Shown here: piece after piece, positions 1 through 8,820 of the stretch
Layout: each line of letters begins with the position of its first letter
How positions within the stretch are numbered: the stretch's first letter is position 1
Source: Pseudoalteromonas rubra
GTDB taxonomy: Bacteria > Pseudomonadota > Gammaproteobacteria > Enterobacterales > Alteromonadaceae
Assembly (NCBI RefSeq): GCF_001482385.1
Contig: NZ_CP013612.1
Coordinates: 1,116,001-1,180,000 of the forward strand
Direction: 5' to 3'
DNA length: 64,000 nucleotides
Program-made: the position numbers and the translations under genes
The notes under the pieces: model-generated
Told to the model about the DNA's origin: nothing
What the model saw: the letters and a program-made list of their open reading frames with translations, nothing else
Databases searched by the model: none

Positions 1-139
1 TTTTGAAGGTGAAAAAATTCCTGCTAATTTAGGGACTATTTTGTCTTTTCCTCAGCGATGAATAATCATTTCTTCACTTTTTCTGATATAGTTTTGCGCT
101 TACGATAGAGCCATGAACGATTCACAAAGGCAAATTTCA

Positions 140-1258
140 ATGAATGAAGCTCAATACGATTATCTGATTGTCGGTGCAGGCCTGTTTGGTGCTGTATTCG
201 CCAGAGAAGCAACCGATCAGGGTAAGAAAGTCCTGGTGATAGATAAGCGCGACCATACTGGTGGTAACATCTACTGTGAACAGGTTGAAGGGATTAACGT
301 ACATAAGTACGGCGCACATATTTTTCATACCAGCAACCAGCAGGTGTGGGATTACGTAAATCGTTACGTGACATTCAATCACTATGTCAACTCGCCGGTT
401 GCCAGACACGAAGACAAGCTTTATAACCTGCCTTTTAATATGAATACCTTTTATCAGCTGTGGGGCGTGACCACACCAAAAGAGGCAAAAGAGAAAATCG
501 CTGAAGCGCGTGCGCCGTATGCTGACCTGACACCGCAAAACCTCGAAGAACAGGCATTGTACTTGGGTGGTCGCGATCTCTACGAAAAGCTCATCAAAGG
601 GTATACCGAAAAGCAATGGGGTCGACCGGCCACTGAAATCCCAGCATTTATTATCAAACGTCTGCCATTTAGGTTTACCTTCGACAACAACTACTTTAAC
701 GACCGTTATCAGGGGATCCCGATCGGCGGTTACAATGCCCTGACTGATGCCCTGTTTGAAGGTGTGGAAGTCAGAACGGGTGTGAACTACTTTGAAGATG
801 CTGAAAACCTCAACAAGTTGGCAGATAAAGTACTGTACACAGGTAAAATTGATGAGTTCTTTGACTGTCAGTTTGGCAAGCTAGAATATCGCAGCCTGCA
901 TTTTGAAACGCAAGTGCTGGATGAGGAAAACTATCAGGGTAATGCGGTGGTGAACTACACCGAGCGCGATGTGCCGTATACGCGTATTCTGGAGCATAAG
1001 CATTTTGAATTTGGTACGCAGGAAAAAACCGTTGTCACCAAAGAATATCCTCATGAGTTTAGTAAAGACAACGAGCCTTACTACCCGATTAACGACGAAA
1101 CCAATAATGCGCTGTTAGCACGTTATCAGGAGCTGGCAAAAACAGCCCCTTATGCTGATAAGTTTATTTTTGGTGGCCGTCTTGCCGACTATAAATACTA
1201 TGATATGGACGACACCATAGAAGCGGCACTGGCATTAACCAGCAAGGAATTGGCATAA
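140..1258 (+). CDS. glf: UDP-galactopyranose mutase
   Basis: Flavoenzyme that interconverts UDP-galactopyranose and UDP-galactofuranose, the Galf donor for surface polysaccharide; cytoplasmic. The N-terminus carries the FAD-binding Rossmann motif GAGLFGAVFA, followed by the family segments HKYGAHIFHT and EKQWGRPATEIP. About 372 residues, normal for Glf. An ATG 27 bases upstream (113) is in frame, but the ATG at 140 has AAGG just before it and puts the Rossmann strand at the usual distance from the N-terminus. Four bases separate it from the following glycosyltransferase gene, so the two are almost certainly co-transcribed. Identification is firm. Confidence 0.95.
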   Translation: MNEAQYDYLIVGAGLFGAVFAREATDQGKKVLVIDKRDHTGGNIYCEQVEGINVHKYGAHIFHTSNQQVWDYVNRYVTFNHYVNSPVARHEDKLYNLPFNMNTFYQLWGVTTPKEAKEKIAEARAPYADLTPQNLEEQALYLGGRDLYEKLIKGYTEKQWGRPATEIPAFIIKRLPFRFTFDNNYFNDRYQGIPIGGYNALTDALFEGVEVRTGVNYFEDAENLNKLADKVLYTGKIDEFFDCQFGKLEYRSLHFETQVLDEENYQGNAVVNYTERDVPYTRILEHKHFEFGTQEKTVVTKEYPHEFSKDNEPYYPINDETNNALLARYQELAKTAPYADKFIFGGRLADYKYYDMDDTIEAALALTSKELA

Positions 1259-1262
1259 CATC

Positions 1263-2285
1263 ATGAGTCGTAAAGTTTATATCGCAAGAAATTACCGCTC
1301 TAAGTTTGATGCAGCCGGTAAGGCAAAGATGGACTGTGAGACCATTTTGCAGAACAACGGCTGGCAAAATATCGGCTTTAAGCAGACCTGGATAGCAAAC
1401 TCTATACTGGGTACGCTGATCAGTGCGTTGGGCGTAAGCTGGGCGCTGTTGAGACTGAAGTCGGGCAGTACGGTGTGTTTGCAGTATCCGTTTAACAAGT
1501 TTTACGGTTACTGTTTGTGGGGCGCAAAACTGAAAAACAGTAAAGTGCTGACACTGGTGCACGACGTGCGCAGCCTCAAAGGTAAGTACGGTCACTCAGA
1601 AAAAGAAATCAACATGCTGAATAAATCAGATCAGTTGATTGTGCATAACGACAAAATGCGCGCCTGGTTTGAAGAGCAGAATATCCAAGCTGAGATTACC
1701 AACATCGAAGTGTTCGACTATCTGCATACCGATAACCCAAATGCTCAGCGTACGCCAACCGACTACGATCAAATTCGGGTGGTGTTTGCCGGTAACATGG
1801 GTCCATTTGTGTACGAGCTGGATGGACTGGAGCGCGGTAACTTTAAGTTTGATCTGTATGGTGTTGGTTATGATGAGAAGAAAGTCAAAAACATCAACAA
1901 TACGATTCTCGACTATAAAGGGTGTTTCCCGTCGGATAAGGTGATCGATCATATTGACGGAGACTTTGGTCTGGTTTGGTATGGCAACACTCTGGATACC
2001 TGTGATGGCGTGACGGGTCAGTACCTTAAGTACAACAACCCACATAAACTGTCTTTATACTTGTTGTGTGATATGCCTATCATCATCTGGGACAAGGCAG
2101 CTATGGCTGACTTTGTTGAGGAGCAGGGAATTGGCTTTAAAGTAAGCTCGTTGCGCGATATCAAAACGCGCCTTGCGGAGCTGACACCTGAACAAATCGA
2201 TCAGATGAAGCAGAATGTGCAAAGAGTTAAAGCGGATGTGCAATCGGGTCAGTATCTGACTCGTGCTTTGGACAGACTGGTTTAA
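1263..2285 (+). CDS. galactofuranosyltransferase-like glycosyltransferase
   Basis: Probable cytoplasmic glycosyltransferase of the Gtf3/galactofuranosyltransferase type, 340 residues. It starts with MSRKVYIARNY, has the acceptor-side segment TVCLQYPFNK and VLTLVHDVRSL, and a C-terminal nucleotide-sugar lobe with VFAGNMG, LVWYGN and NNPHKLSLYLLCDMPIIIW, which fits the second Rossmann domain of this group. Its position four bases behind glf argues that the donor is UDP-Galf. It probably adds Galf to an O-antigen or capsule. The exact linkage cannot be read from sequence. Confidence 0.82.
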   Translation: MSRKVYIARNYRSKFDAAGKAKMDCETILQNNGWQNIGFKQTWIANSILGTLISALGVSWALLRLKSGSTVCLQYPFNKFYGYCLWGAKLKNSKVLTLVHDVRSLKGKYGHSEKEINMLNKSDQLIVHNDKMRAWFEEQNIQAEITNIEVFDYLHTDNPNAQRTPTDYDQIRVVFAGNMGPFVYELDGLERGNFKFDLYGVGYDEKKVKNINNTILDYKGCFPSDKVIDHIDGDFGLVWYGNTLDTCDGVTGQYLKYNNPHKLSLYLLCDMPIIIWDKAAMADFVEEQGIGFKVSSLRDIKTRLAELTPEQIDQMKQNVQRVKADVQSGQYLTRALDRLV

Positions 2286-2308
2286 CGAACGCTCGGGCTC
2301 ATAACCAT

Positions 2309-2344
2309 GGCCAGGTGGCAGGCTTGATACGTCGACCCCTGGCC
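2309..2344. terminator. inverted repeat between convergent genes
   Basis: GGCCAGG (2309-2315) is repeated inverted as CCTGGCC (2338-2344), with a 22-base spacer, in the 66-base gap between the convergent glycosyltransferase and metalloprotease genes. There is no clear T-tract, so it is only a candidate bidirectional terminator. Confidence 0.3.
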
Positions 2345-2351
2345 TGATTGC

Positions 2352-4934
2352 TTAGGTGCGTCGTCTGCGTAGCAACAAACACAATCCACTCAGTATTGCC
2401 CAAGGGCCGAACGAGCCTGAGTTGTTGTCGTCTTTATCATTATTGTCTCCATCGTCGGGGTTGGGATTGGCTTTTACCGTCACCGTCACCGTCACGGTTG
2501 CGTAGTCGCTGCCCCCTTGTCCGTCTTCGATATCATAACGAAAGACTTCAGTGCCGGAAAAGTCATCTTGCGGTGTATACACTAACTGATTGTCGCTGAT
2601 GGTCACCTGACCTGCACCACGATAATCCACGCTACTTATCTTCAGCGTATCACCATCTACATCCCGGTCATTATCGATTACAGCGAGCGCATTGTTTTTT
2701 GACGCAAAGTCAACGCTGTATGTATCCTTGTTCGCCTCAGGGGCATCATTGACAGATTTTACAGTGACGGTGAGTGTGTAAGGCGCGCTGGTGAGTGTGC
2801 CGCTGGTTACTGTTACCGGCACACTGAGTTCGCCATGAAAGTGTGTAGCAGGTGTGAGTGTTGTACCCGTGATCTGGTAGTGTGCGCCCTCGGCTAAAGT
2901 GATTGCATCTATGGTCATTGTTTGTGCCAGGATCAGATCATCCGGTTTTATCTGCAAGCTGCCATCTTCGTCGAGGCTAAGCGGCTTTTGTCCCTTGATC
3001 TCAGGCGTTGTGTCAGCGGCGGACTCGCTATTGATACTAAAGTTACCCTGGTTGATTGCGAAGAAGATGTTGTCATGACATTTGATCTGAATACGGGCCT
3101 GCTCAGTGCGGATATTACCGAGCTGCACTTCATACTGGCCGGAATTTGGCACTTGCTTTGCCAGCTCCGTCGCAAATGTCTGACCGCCGTCTTCGGACAG
3201 TAAAATATCGACGTTTGCGCAGGAAACCGGGGCGTTTTCTGTGTCGGCAGTGTGCCATTTCACTAACTGTGTGTTGCCACGCCATTGGCTTGAGCCGTCT
3301 GGTAGGGTCACGGAAAAGCCCTGATCATTGCCAATGACGGCGATTTTCACCGCATCATCACTCACGCCACCCTGACCATCCCTGACAACCAGACGAAAGT
3401 TAAGCGCTCTGGTCGTGGTGGCATAGGCTTCGCCAAAACTTGGTTGACCGGACAAGATATCTGCCATTTTTGGTAATGTGCGTTGTGGTGTGTTGTTTGG
3501 ATTAAAGGTCCGGAACAGCGGTCTTTTACCATCATCAACGCTATCCTGGACTTTGTCCGCAGACGCCTCGCCCAGATCAAACTGTTGCCAACTGTAGCTG
3601 ATCGTGTCTTGCTCTTTGTCTGTGGCAGTCCCGCTTAAAGTAAAAGGCGTGCGTGCTGGAATGGTGCGATCTGTGCCAGCATTCACTTGTGGTTTGGCAT
3701 TGCCGCGTTCAGTATGAACCCCACAGCTTTTACCCGATGATAGCCGCGCGTAGCGGTTCATTTGGTCCAGAGAATGAATGTGGAAGTAAGGATCGGAATT
3801 GGCTTGCAGATCCTGCTCATCGCAAATGCCAGTGTAACCCATGATGGTTGACCCACTTGCCGGTTCGTAGGCACTGTCTGGAGCGCGGTTACCACCACAA
3901 GCACCTGCCTCACCATTAAAGGTGTGATCGGCACCCAGTTGGTGGCCTATTTCGTGCGCAACATAGTCGATATGAAAGGCGTCATTGGTGGGCTCCTCGC
4001 TACCGGTTATCCCTTCCGCTTTGAGTTCGGTGCAAACAACTTCAAATCCGGCAAGGCCGCCGCCACCGGTGCCAACCAAGTGGCCAATGTCATAGCCATC
4101 AGCACCAATCAGGGTATTGATTTGCGAACTTATTTTATCTATATCTTCATCCGTATTGTCGAAAGGATCTGTATTCGGGTCGATAAAGAGCAACTTGTCA
4201 TTGTCGCCAACCAGTTCAAATTTTATTGCCAGGTCGCGTTCATAAACGTCGTTGATCCGGTTGACCATAGTCACAATGGCTGCCAGTGTTGTTTCTTTGC
4301 TGCCGCCATGAAAGCGGGCGTATTCACCTGTGGTGGCAATCGCAATACGATACGTGATCTGCGTGTTCGGCAGCGTATCGGCTTCATTGTTCTGCTCGGG
4401 CTGTGCCAGACGATCAACCATCTGCGCATGTCGGTGATGTTTACGAGGTGCGTGTTGTTTCAGTGTTTTTTTGTCTGTGGGCTGACTGTTGCCAGTGTAA
4501 CTGCGGTAGTGGTGTTTGCCTGAGCGTGGTTGTGGATCCAGGTAGATACGCTGCCCCTGATAGTTAAAGACACCAAAAAAGCCGTTTGGCCCCAGATCAA
4601 ATCGTCCGTAGTGCATTGGATTGTCTTTTTGGTGGCCGCTGAATGTTTTGATCTGCGGGAATTTGCTTGCCAGTGCTGGCGCCATGACCTGGTTCGGCTT
4701 GAGCACAAATTCAACCAGCTTGCCATCAGGCAGAGGGAGCATCAGAGAGGTTGTTTGCGTGTCACTCAGTGAACTGAGCTGCGCGTGCAGCGCACTTTGG
4801 TCCAACAGATATTGACTGTGATGGTTTTGTGGCTTGGCATGATGTTGTTCCACACTTTGCCAAAGCGGTGAAGCGGCGATTGCGCAGGTGCAGGCGACGT
4901 GTGACAGGGCCAGCGCAATTAGGTGTTTTTTCAT
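2352..4934 (-). CDS. secreted reprolysin-like zinc metalloprotease with GlyGly-CTERM tail
   Basis: Exported zinc endopeptidase, 860 residues from the ATG at 4934. That start begins a signal peptide (MKKHLIALALSHVACTCAIA). A longer frame reaches 5063 but would run into a terminator stem. Order: signal peptide; propeptide to about 190; metzincin domain about 192-445 with H327-E-I-G-H331 and H337; a PKD/Ig-like region about 460-620; a cadherin-like Big repeat near the end (VNDAPEANKDTYSV); then SGSFGPWAILSG, a hydrophobic stretch and RRRR. The last part is the GlyGly-CTERM signal cut by rhombosortase on type II secretion substrates. It is likely surface-attached or released after cleavage. Confidence 0.9.
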   Translation of the reverse strand: MKKHLIALALSHVACTCAIAASPLWQSVEQHHAKPQNHHSQYLLDQSALHAQLSSLSDTQTTSLMLPLPDGKLVEFVLKPNQVMAPALASKFPQIKTFSGHQKDNPMHYGRFDLGPNGFFGVFNYQGQRIYLDPQPRSGKHHYRSYTGNSQPTDKKTLKQHAPRKHHRHAQMVDRLAQPEQNNEADTLPNTQITYRIAIATTGEYARFHGGSKETTLAAIVTMVNRINDVYERDLAIKFELVGDNDKLLFIDPNTDPFDNTDEDIDKISSQINTLIGADGYDIGHLVGTGGGGLAGFEVVCTELKAEGITGSEEPTNDAFHIDYVAHEIGHQLGADHTFNGEAGACGGNRAPDSAYEPASGSTIMGYTGICDEQDLQANSDPYFHIHSLDQMNRYARLSSGKSCGVHTERGNAKPQVNAGTDRTIPARTPFTLSGTATDKEQDTISYSWQQFDLGEASADKVQDSVDDGKRPLFRTFNPNNTPQRTLPKMADILSGQPSFGEAYATTTRALNFRLVVRDGQGGVSDDAVKIAVIGNDQGFSVTLPDGSSQWRGNTQLVKWHTADTENAPVSCANVDILLSEDGGQTFATELAKQVPNSGQYEVQLGNIRTEQARIQIKCHDNIFFAINQGNFSINSESAADTTPEIKGQKPLSLDEDGSLQIKPDDLILAQTMTIDAITLAEGAHYQITGTTLTPATHFHGELSVPVTVTSGTLTSAPYTLTVTVKSVNDAPEANKDTYSVDFASKNNALAVIDNDRDVDGDTLKISSVDYRGAGQVTISDNQLVYTPQDDFSGTEVFRYDIEDGQGGSDYATVTVTVTVKANPNPDDGDNNDKDDNNSGSFGPWAILSGLCLLLRRRRT

Positions 4935-5042
4935 AATCGTATCCCATTGATGAATTCCAATAGGACTGTAGCGTTTTGTTGTTGGTAGCTGGGTATCTGA
5001 TTGTCTGTCTTTTGTATCCTGGCAGATACATAGTGCTTGGTA

Positions 5043-5074
5043 CGAAAACGAAAAAGGCCGCACGTCTGCGGCCT
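5043..5074 (-). terminator. rho-independent terminator after the small exported protein gene
   Basis: A perfect 8-bp stem, AGGCCGCA (5055-5062) with TGCGGCCT (5067-5074) and a CGTC loop, is followed on the minus strand by a T-rich run (TTTTTCGTTTTC). It lies 75 bases beyond the stop of the 5149-5544 gene and separates it from the metalloprotease start. Confidence 0.85.
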
Positions 5075-5148
5075 GAGGTCAGAATCATGATCCCGCTGTC
5101 CTTGCCGGATTACTGATTGAAAGCGTAACGCTGTTTGGTCTTTATACC

Positions 5149-5544
5149 TTAGTATACAGTGACATAATTGACGTTGACTGTTCCTTCGTGAAAGAGCTGG
5201 TTGAACTGGTGGTAGTCTACGTCAATCTTGACCATGGCATAGTCTGTTTCCAGTGAGTAATCCCCGCCTACAGAGCGAGAGTAAGTGCATTCAGCTTGGG
5301 CGTACAGATACACGGCGGACGCAGGCTGTACAAAGTAGTTCAGTACATGCTGGTTGCATGACTGAAGTTCGTATCCTGCATCCAGAAGCTGACCTTTTAT
5401 TTCCTGATACTGACGGCCATATTCAATTACTTCGTCGACACTGGCATATCCCGCTCTGACAGGCGCGTGCTCCGCTGGTGCGACCGCGGCAATTGCTGTT
5501 GTGCTTGCAAGTGAGAGTAAAGAAACAAGTAACGCATTTTTCAT
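5149..5544 (-). CDS. small exported protein of unknown function
   Basis: Protein of 131 residues, not recognised. Residues 1-19 (MKNALLVSLLSLASTTAIA) form a clear Sec signal peptide, so the product is periplasmic or secreted. The mature part has two cysteines (in ELQSCNQ and QAECTYS), which could form a disulfide, and is rich in tyrosine and valine toward the C-terminus, suggesting a small beta-rich fold. AGGAAG sits seven bases before the ATG. It is monocistronic, with its own terminator at 5043-5074. Confidence 0.7.
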   Translation of the reverse strand: MKNALLVSLLSLASTTAIAAVAPAEHAPVRAGYASVDEVIEYGRQYQEIKGQLLDAGYELQSCNQHVLNYFVQPASAVYLYAQAECTYSRSVGGDYSLETDYAMVKIDVDYHQFNQLFHEGTVNVNYVTVY

Positions 5545-6027
5545 AAATAAACTTCCTTTTTGCTATAAAGCGCTGAGATCAGACGTAATAAATCAAGGGT
5601 AACCCTTTGCCCAGAATCACAGCAGATGACAATGACGCGGTGCGTGTCACCGCGCCTTTGAACTCATGGTGGTACATTATCATGAAACTTATGTTTCGAT
5701 AAATAGACGAAATAAAGAAAGTTTTATTTATATATTTTTATTTTTGTGCAAATTCCATTCAATTTAACCTCGATTGTTGACTTTCCTAAACTGTAAGTTT
5801 GTACTTACTTTCTTTCTCACTTAATGCGTATGAATATTTTCATATCGCTGGTTCTTTTTTCTTATTCAGATAACTTAAATATCCGATGTTTGGATAACAA
5901 TTTGTTTATATTTCTTTGCCTAAGCGTGTTGCTTAACTAAGCTTAAGATCTGTATAACCGCAAAATTAAACGTCTACTTATATGCTTATTTCTGAACCTT
6001 CGGGTTTGCTTGTTTGAGCACGTTATT
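5545..6027. other. intergenic region, AT-rich
   Basis: No gene is supported. It must hold divergent promoters for the small exported protein and the binding-protein gene. A 7-bp hairpin, CGCGGTG (5636-5642) with CACCGCG (5648-5654), is the only clear structure. The stretch 5695-5960 is strongly AT-rich. Confidence 0.5.
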
Positions 6028-6831
6028 ATGCGTGAAAAATCTCTAAAGCTTGTGCACTGTGTGTTAGTGGTGCTGGTCTTATTGTCGGCAAGTGTCCAGG
6101 CTGAGCGTTTCTCCGTTCTGGTCTATCATGGTGCCAATCCACCTTACAATTATCTTGAAAAGGGAAAGCAGGCAGGTATTTTCAGGGATATCTTCGACCT
6201 CATTGCGGCGCAGACCGGACACGAGTTCGAGTTTATTGCACTGTCTGTGGCACGTGGCCAGAGGCTATTTGAGGCTGGAGAAATTGACATTGAACCAGGC
6301 GTTAACCCCAGTTGGCGACAACACTCCAAAGTCCCGGGTATTTATAGCGTTCATTACGCATTTTCTCGTGAAATCGTGTTAGGGCGTGAAGGTGCCCGAC
6401 CTCATACGAGCCCCAGATCTTTTTATCATCAGCTGATAGGAGTGGTCAGAGGCTATAGCTATGGTGCGTTTGAACGGCATTTCGGGCCGGACAAAATCGT
6501 CGTTTATGACAATATATCTGAAAAAAAATTGCTGGCACAGCTGGCTTACGCTCGTCTTGACTATATTCTGATAGGCGATGTAGTCGCAGCTTACTATATT
6601 GCTAAATACCCTGAATACAGGGGGTTTACTGAAATTTACGAGGTCAGTAAGCTGCCAGTTTCAATGCGCATGCAACCCAAACATACTAAGCTAAAGGCGG
6701 AGATAAATCGGGCTCTCAGGTATCTTGTGGAGCAAGGCAAGATTGCCCAAGTTTACAGCAAGTATGGCATTATAATGCCATTAGTCACTTATGACATGCC
6801 AGTACCGCTGATTGATGGCTCAGTCCCCTGA
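6028..6831 (+). CDS. periplasmic solute-binding protein (SBP family 3-like)
   Basis: About 267 residues, starting at ATG 6028 (MREKSLKLVHCVLVV); an upstream TTG at 6010 is in frame but less likely. The signal peptide ends at SVQA. The mature protein has the layout of extracellular solute-binding family 3: NPPYNYLEKGKQAGIFRDIF, LFEAGEIDIEPGV, and the YARLDYILIGD and GKIAQVYSKYGI segments of the two-lobed fold. No permease or ATPase gene is adjacent, as in many stand-alone Pseudoalteromonas and Vibrio relatives, so a sensing role is as likely as transport. The ligand is unknown. Confidence 0.8.
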   Translation: MREKSLKLVHCVLVVLVLLSASVQAERFSVLVYHGANPPYNYLEKGKQAGIFRDIFDLIAAQTGHEFEFIALSVARGQRLFEAGEIDIEPGVNPSWRQHSKVPGIYSVHYAFSREIVLGREGARPHTSPRSFYHQLIGVVRGYSYGAFERHFGPDKIVVYDNISEKKLLAQLAYARLDYILIGDVVAAYYIAKYPEYRGFTEIYEVSKLPVSMRMQPKHTKLKAEINRALRYLVEQGKIAQVYSKYGIIMPLVTYDMPVPLIDGSVP

Positions 6832-7129
6832 TATTCTGATGACAGATTCAAGACAATCTTACCTGAGGTACAGTTTTAAAGCACTGAAATTTAAAACGTT
6901 CCAATGTGTTTGTTGTCATCCTCATTGAAAAAATGTGAAATAAAGCTCACATACTACTGTAAGGTTTTCGTTACATTTAAGTGATTAAATTTAAAACTAA
7001 TGAGGGGGGGAAATACTAAATTTAAATGTGGTCGTACCAGTTGTTTTTTTCATCACGCCCATTGCTTCTGTGTGTATCTCAGATTATTTCTAGATTGCTT
7101 TTTGAGCAATAACCTAACAAGGATACAAC

Positions 7130-8761
7130 ATGAAAGTTACAATTTTGGCCGCTGCTGTGATGTCACTGTCAGTCGGCTCTGTCTCTGCAAATACATTGGA
7201 ACCGGCACTAACAGATGTCACCCCTAGCGTTGTTGGTGGAATTGAAACCCCAGCTTATTCAAGGCCATATCAGGTTGCTTTATTGATGAATGGTCGTCAG
7301 GGGTGTGGTGGTACATTGTTGAGTGAAAACTGGGTGCTTACAGCTGCACACTGTTTGGATAATGCCTCTACAGCCAGCCTGACGGTACGTGTTGGTGCCC
7401 ATTCAATCAGTCGTGGAGATGGCGATACCCTGAGAGTATCTCAGATTATTATGCATGAGAACTGGCGCGGTGCGAACGGTATCCGTTCCGGCTATGATAT
7501 TGCCGTACTGCGCCTGGCAACGCCTGCTGCAAGCAAATACACCCCGGCTAAGTTACCAACACAGTCCATTGCGGATCAGCATGCCGGTGTTGGCACTTAC
7601 CCGACGGTATCAGGTTGGGGATTAACCTCTAACCGCGGTCGTCCTAGCGATGTGCTGCGCGAAGCTCAGCTACCTGTGATCTCCAATGCAAGTTGTAGCA
7701 GTCAGCTTAACTTTAACATTCCCGGTTCTGTCATTTGTGGTGGCGGCGAAGGTGGTCGTTCAGCCTGTAATGGTGACAGCGGTGGTCCTTATGCGGTCCG
7801 TGTTGGTAACGATTTCTACAGCATTGGTACTGTGAGCTGGGGTATTGCCTGCTCTGGCGCGACGGCATTTACTCGTACAACCAGCTACCTGGACTGGATT
7901 GAGCGTAAAACGGGTCTGAGCCCGGATAACCCGACGGATGAAGAACCGGTTGCGGATTTCAGTGCGTCGGTTTCTGGTATGACAGTGAGCTTTGAGAATC
8001 GGGCGACTGATGACTACGGCATCACAGCTTATGACTGGAACTTTGGTGATGGTAACCGCTCAAGCGCAGCAAACCCACGTCATACCTATGCCGCTGATGG
8101 TAGTTACAATGTGACACTTACCGTGACAGATACTGCACAGCAGACATCCAGCGTGTCTCAGGTTGTGTCGATTGGCGAGCCGCCTGTTTGTGATGTATCA
8201 CCCTGGGATCGTGCCACTTCTTATGCATTAGGTGACAAAGTGTCTTATCAGGGCAATATCTATGAGGCCATCTGGTGGTCTTCTGGTGCTCAGCCTGATC
8301 TATACCCGAATGTCTGGAAGAAACTGGATAGTTGTGGTGGTACCGGCGATCCGGCACCGGTTGCGGGCTTTACCGTGGCTAAGTCAGGCCTGAGTGTTAC
8401 TTTGACTAATACCAGTACAGATAATGGTCAAATCGTGTCAAACCAGTGGCAGTTTGGCGATGGTCAGAGCGCATCACAATCTTCTGTGACGCATACCTAT
8501 GCGGCAGCGGGAACCTACACAATCCGCCTGACTGTGACAGATGATCAGGGCCAAAGCAGCACCCTTTCAAAACAGGTGACGGTTGGCGGTGACAACAACT
8601 GTCAGGGTATTCCTAGCTGGAGCCCTAGCACAGTGTACAACACAGGTGATCTGGTAGCTAAAGGTGGTCAGGTATATGAAGCCCAGTGGTGGGTGCAGGG
8701 TGAAGATCCAGCCCAGTCAGGTCCTTGGGGTCCATGGAAATCTGTAGGCACCTGTAACTAG
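7130..8761 (+). CDS. secreted chymotrypsin-fold serine protease with PKD and chitin-binding modules
   Basis: Exported S1 endopeptidase, 543 residues; AAGGAT lies six bases before the ATG. Signal peptide 1-20, short propeptide, mature N-terminus VVGG at 34. The catalytic triad is H74 (LTAAHC), D123 (YDIAVL) and S217 (GDSGGP). The residue six before the serine, S1-pocket position 189, is serine (S211) rather than aspartate, which predicts chymotrypsin-like specificity. Then follow PKD (about 273-350, WNFGDG), a CBM5/12-type module (about 355-403, paired Trp in YEAIWW), a second PKD (about 410-490) and a second CBM5/12 (about 495-543). The carbohydrate modules suggest action on chitin-associated protein such as crustacean shell. 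Confidence 0.93.
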   Translation: MKVTILAAAVMSLSVGSVSANTLEPALTDVTPSVVGGIETPAYSRPYQVALLMNGRQGCGGTLLSENWVLTAAHCLDNASTASLTVRVGAHSISRGDGDTLRVSQIIMHENWRGANGIRSGYDIAVLRLATPAASKYTPAKLPTQSIADQHAGVGTYPTVSGWGLTSNRGRPSDVLREAQLPVISNASCSSQLNFNIPGSVICGGGEGGRSACNGDSGGPYAVRVGNDFYSIGTVSWGIACSGATAFTRTTSYLDWIERKTGLSPDNPTDEEPVADFSASVSGMTVSFENRATDDYGITAYDWNFGDGNRSSAANPRHTYAADGSYNVTLTVTDTAQQTSSVSQVVSIGEPPVCDVSPWDRATSYALGDKVSYQGNIYEAIWWSSGAQPDLYPNVWKKLDSCGGTGDPAPVAGFTVAKSGLSVTLTNTSTDNGQIVSNQWQFGDGQSASQSSVTHTYAAAGTYTIRLTVTDDQGQSSTLSKQVTVGGDNNCQGIPSWSPSTVYNTGDLVAKGGQVYEAQWWVQGEDPAQSGPWGPWKSVGTCN

Positions 8762-8820
8762 TCGCTTTTTTGCTCAGTCCCGGGTAATCTATCAGAAAGT
8801 AAACGGTATTAAAGAAGATC

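Noticed and set aside
2477..2500. Tandem GTCACC repeat
   Set aside because: It encodes a T-V-T-V run at the end of the cadherin-like repeat in the metalloprotease; a simple coding repeat, not a regulatory element.
3924..4523. 199-codon open frame on the plus strand
   Set aside because: It lies inside the reprolysin-like metalloprotease gene on the opposite strand; no ribosome site and no recognisable motifs.
6934..6951. CRP-like palindrome TGTGA...TCACA upstream of the S1 protease
   Set aside because: The half sites are 8 bases apart, not the 6 required for CRP; it may still be a hairpin or another operator, but I cannot support a CRP site.
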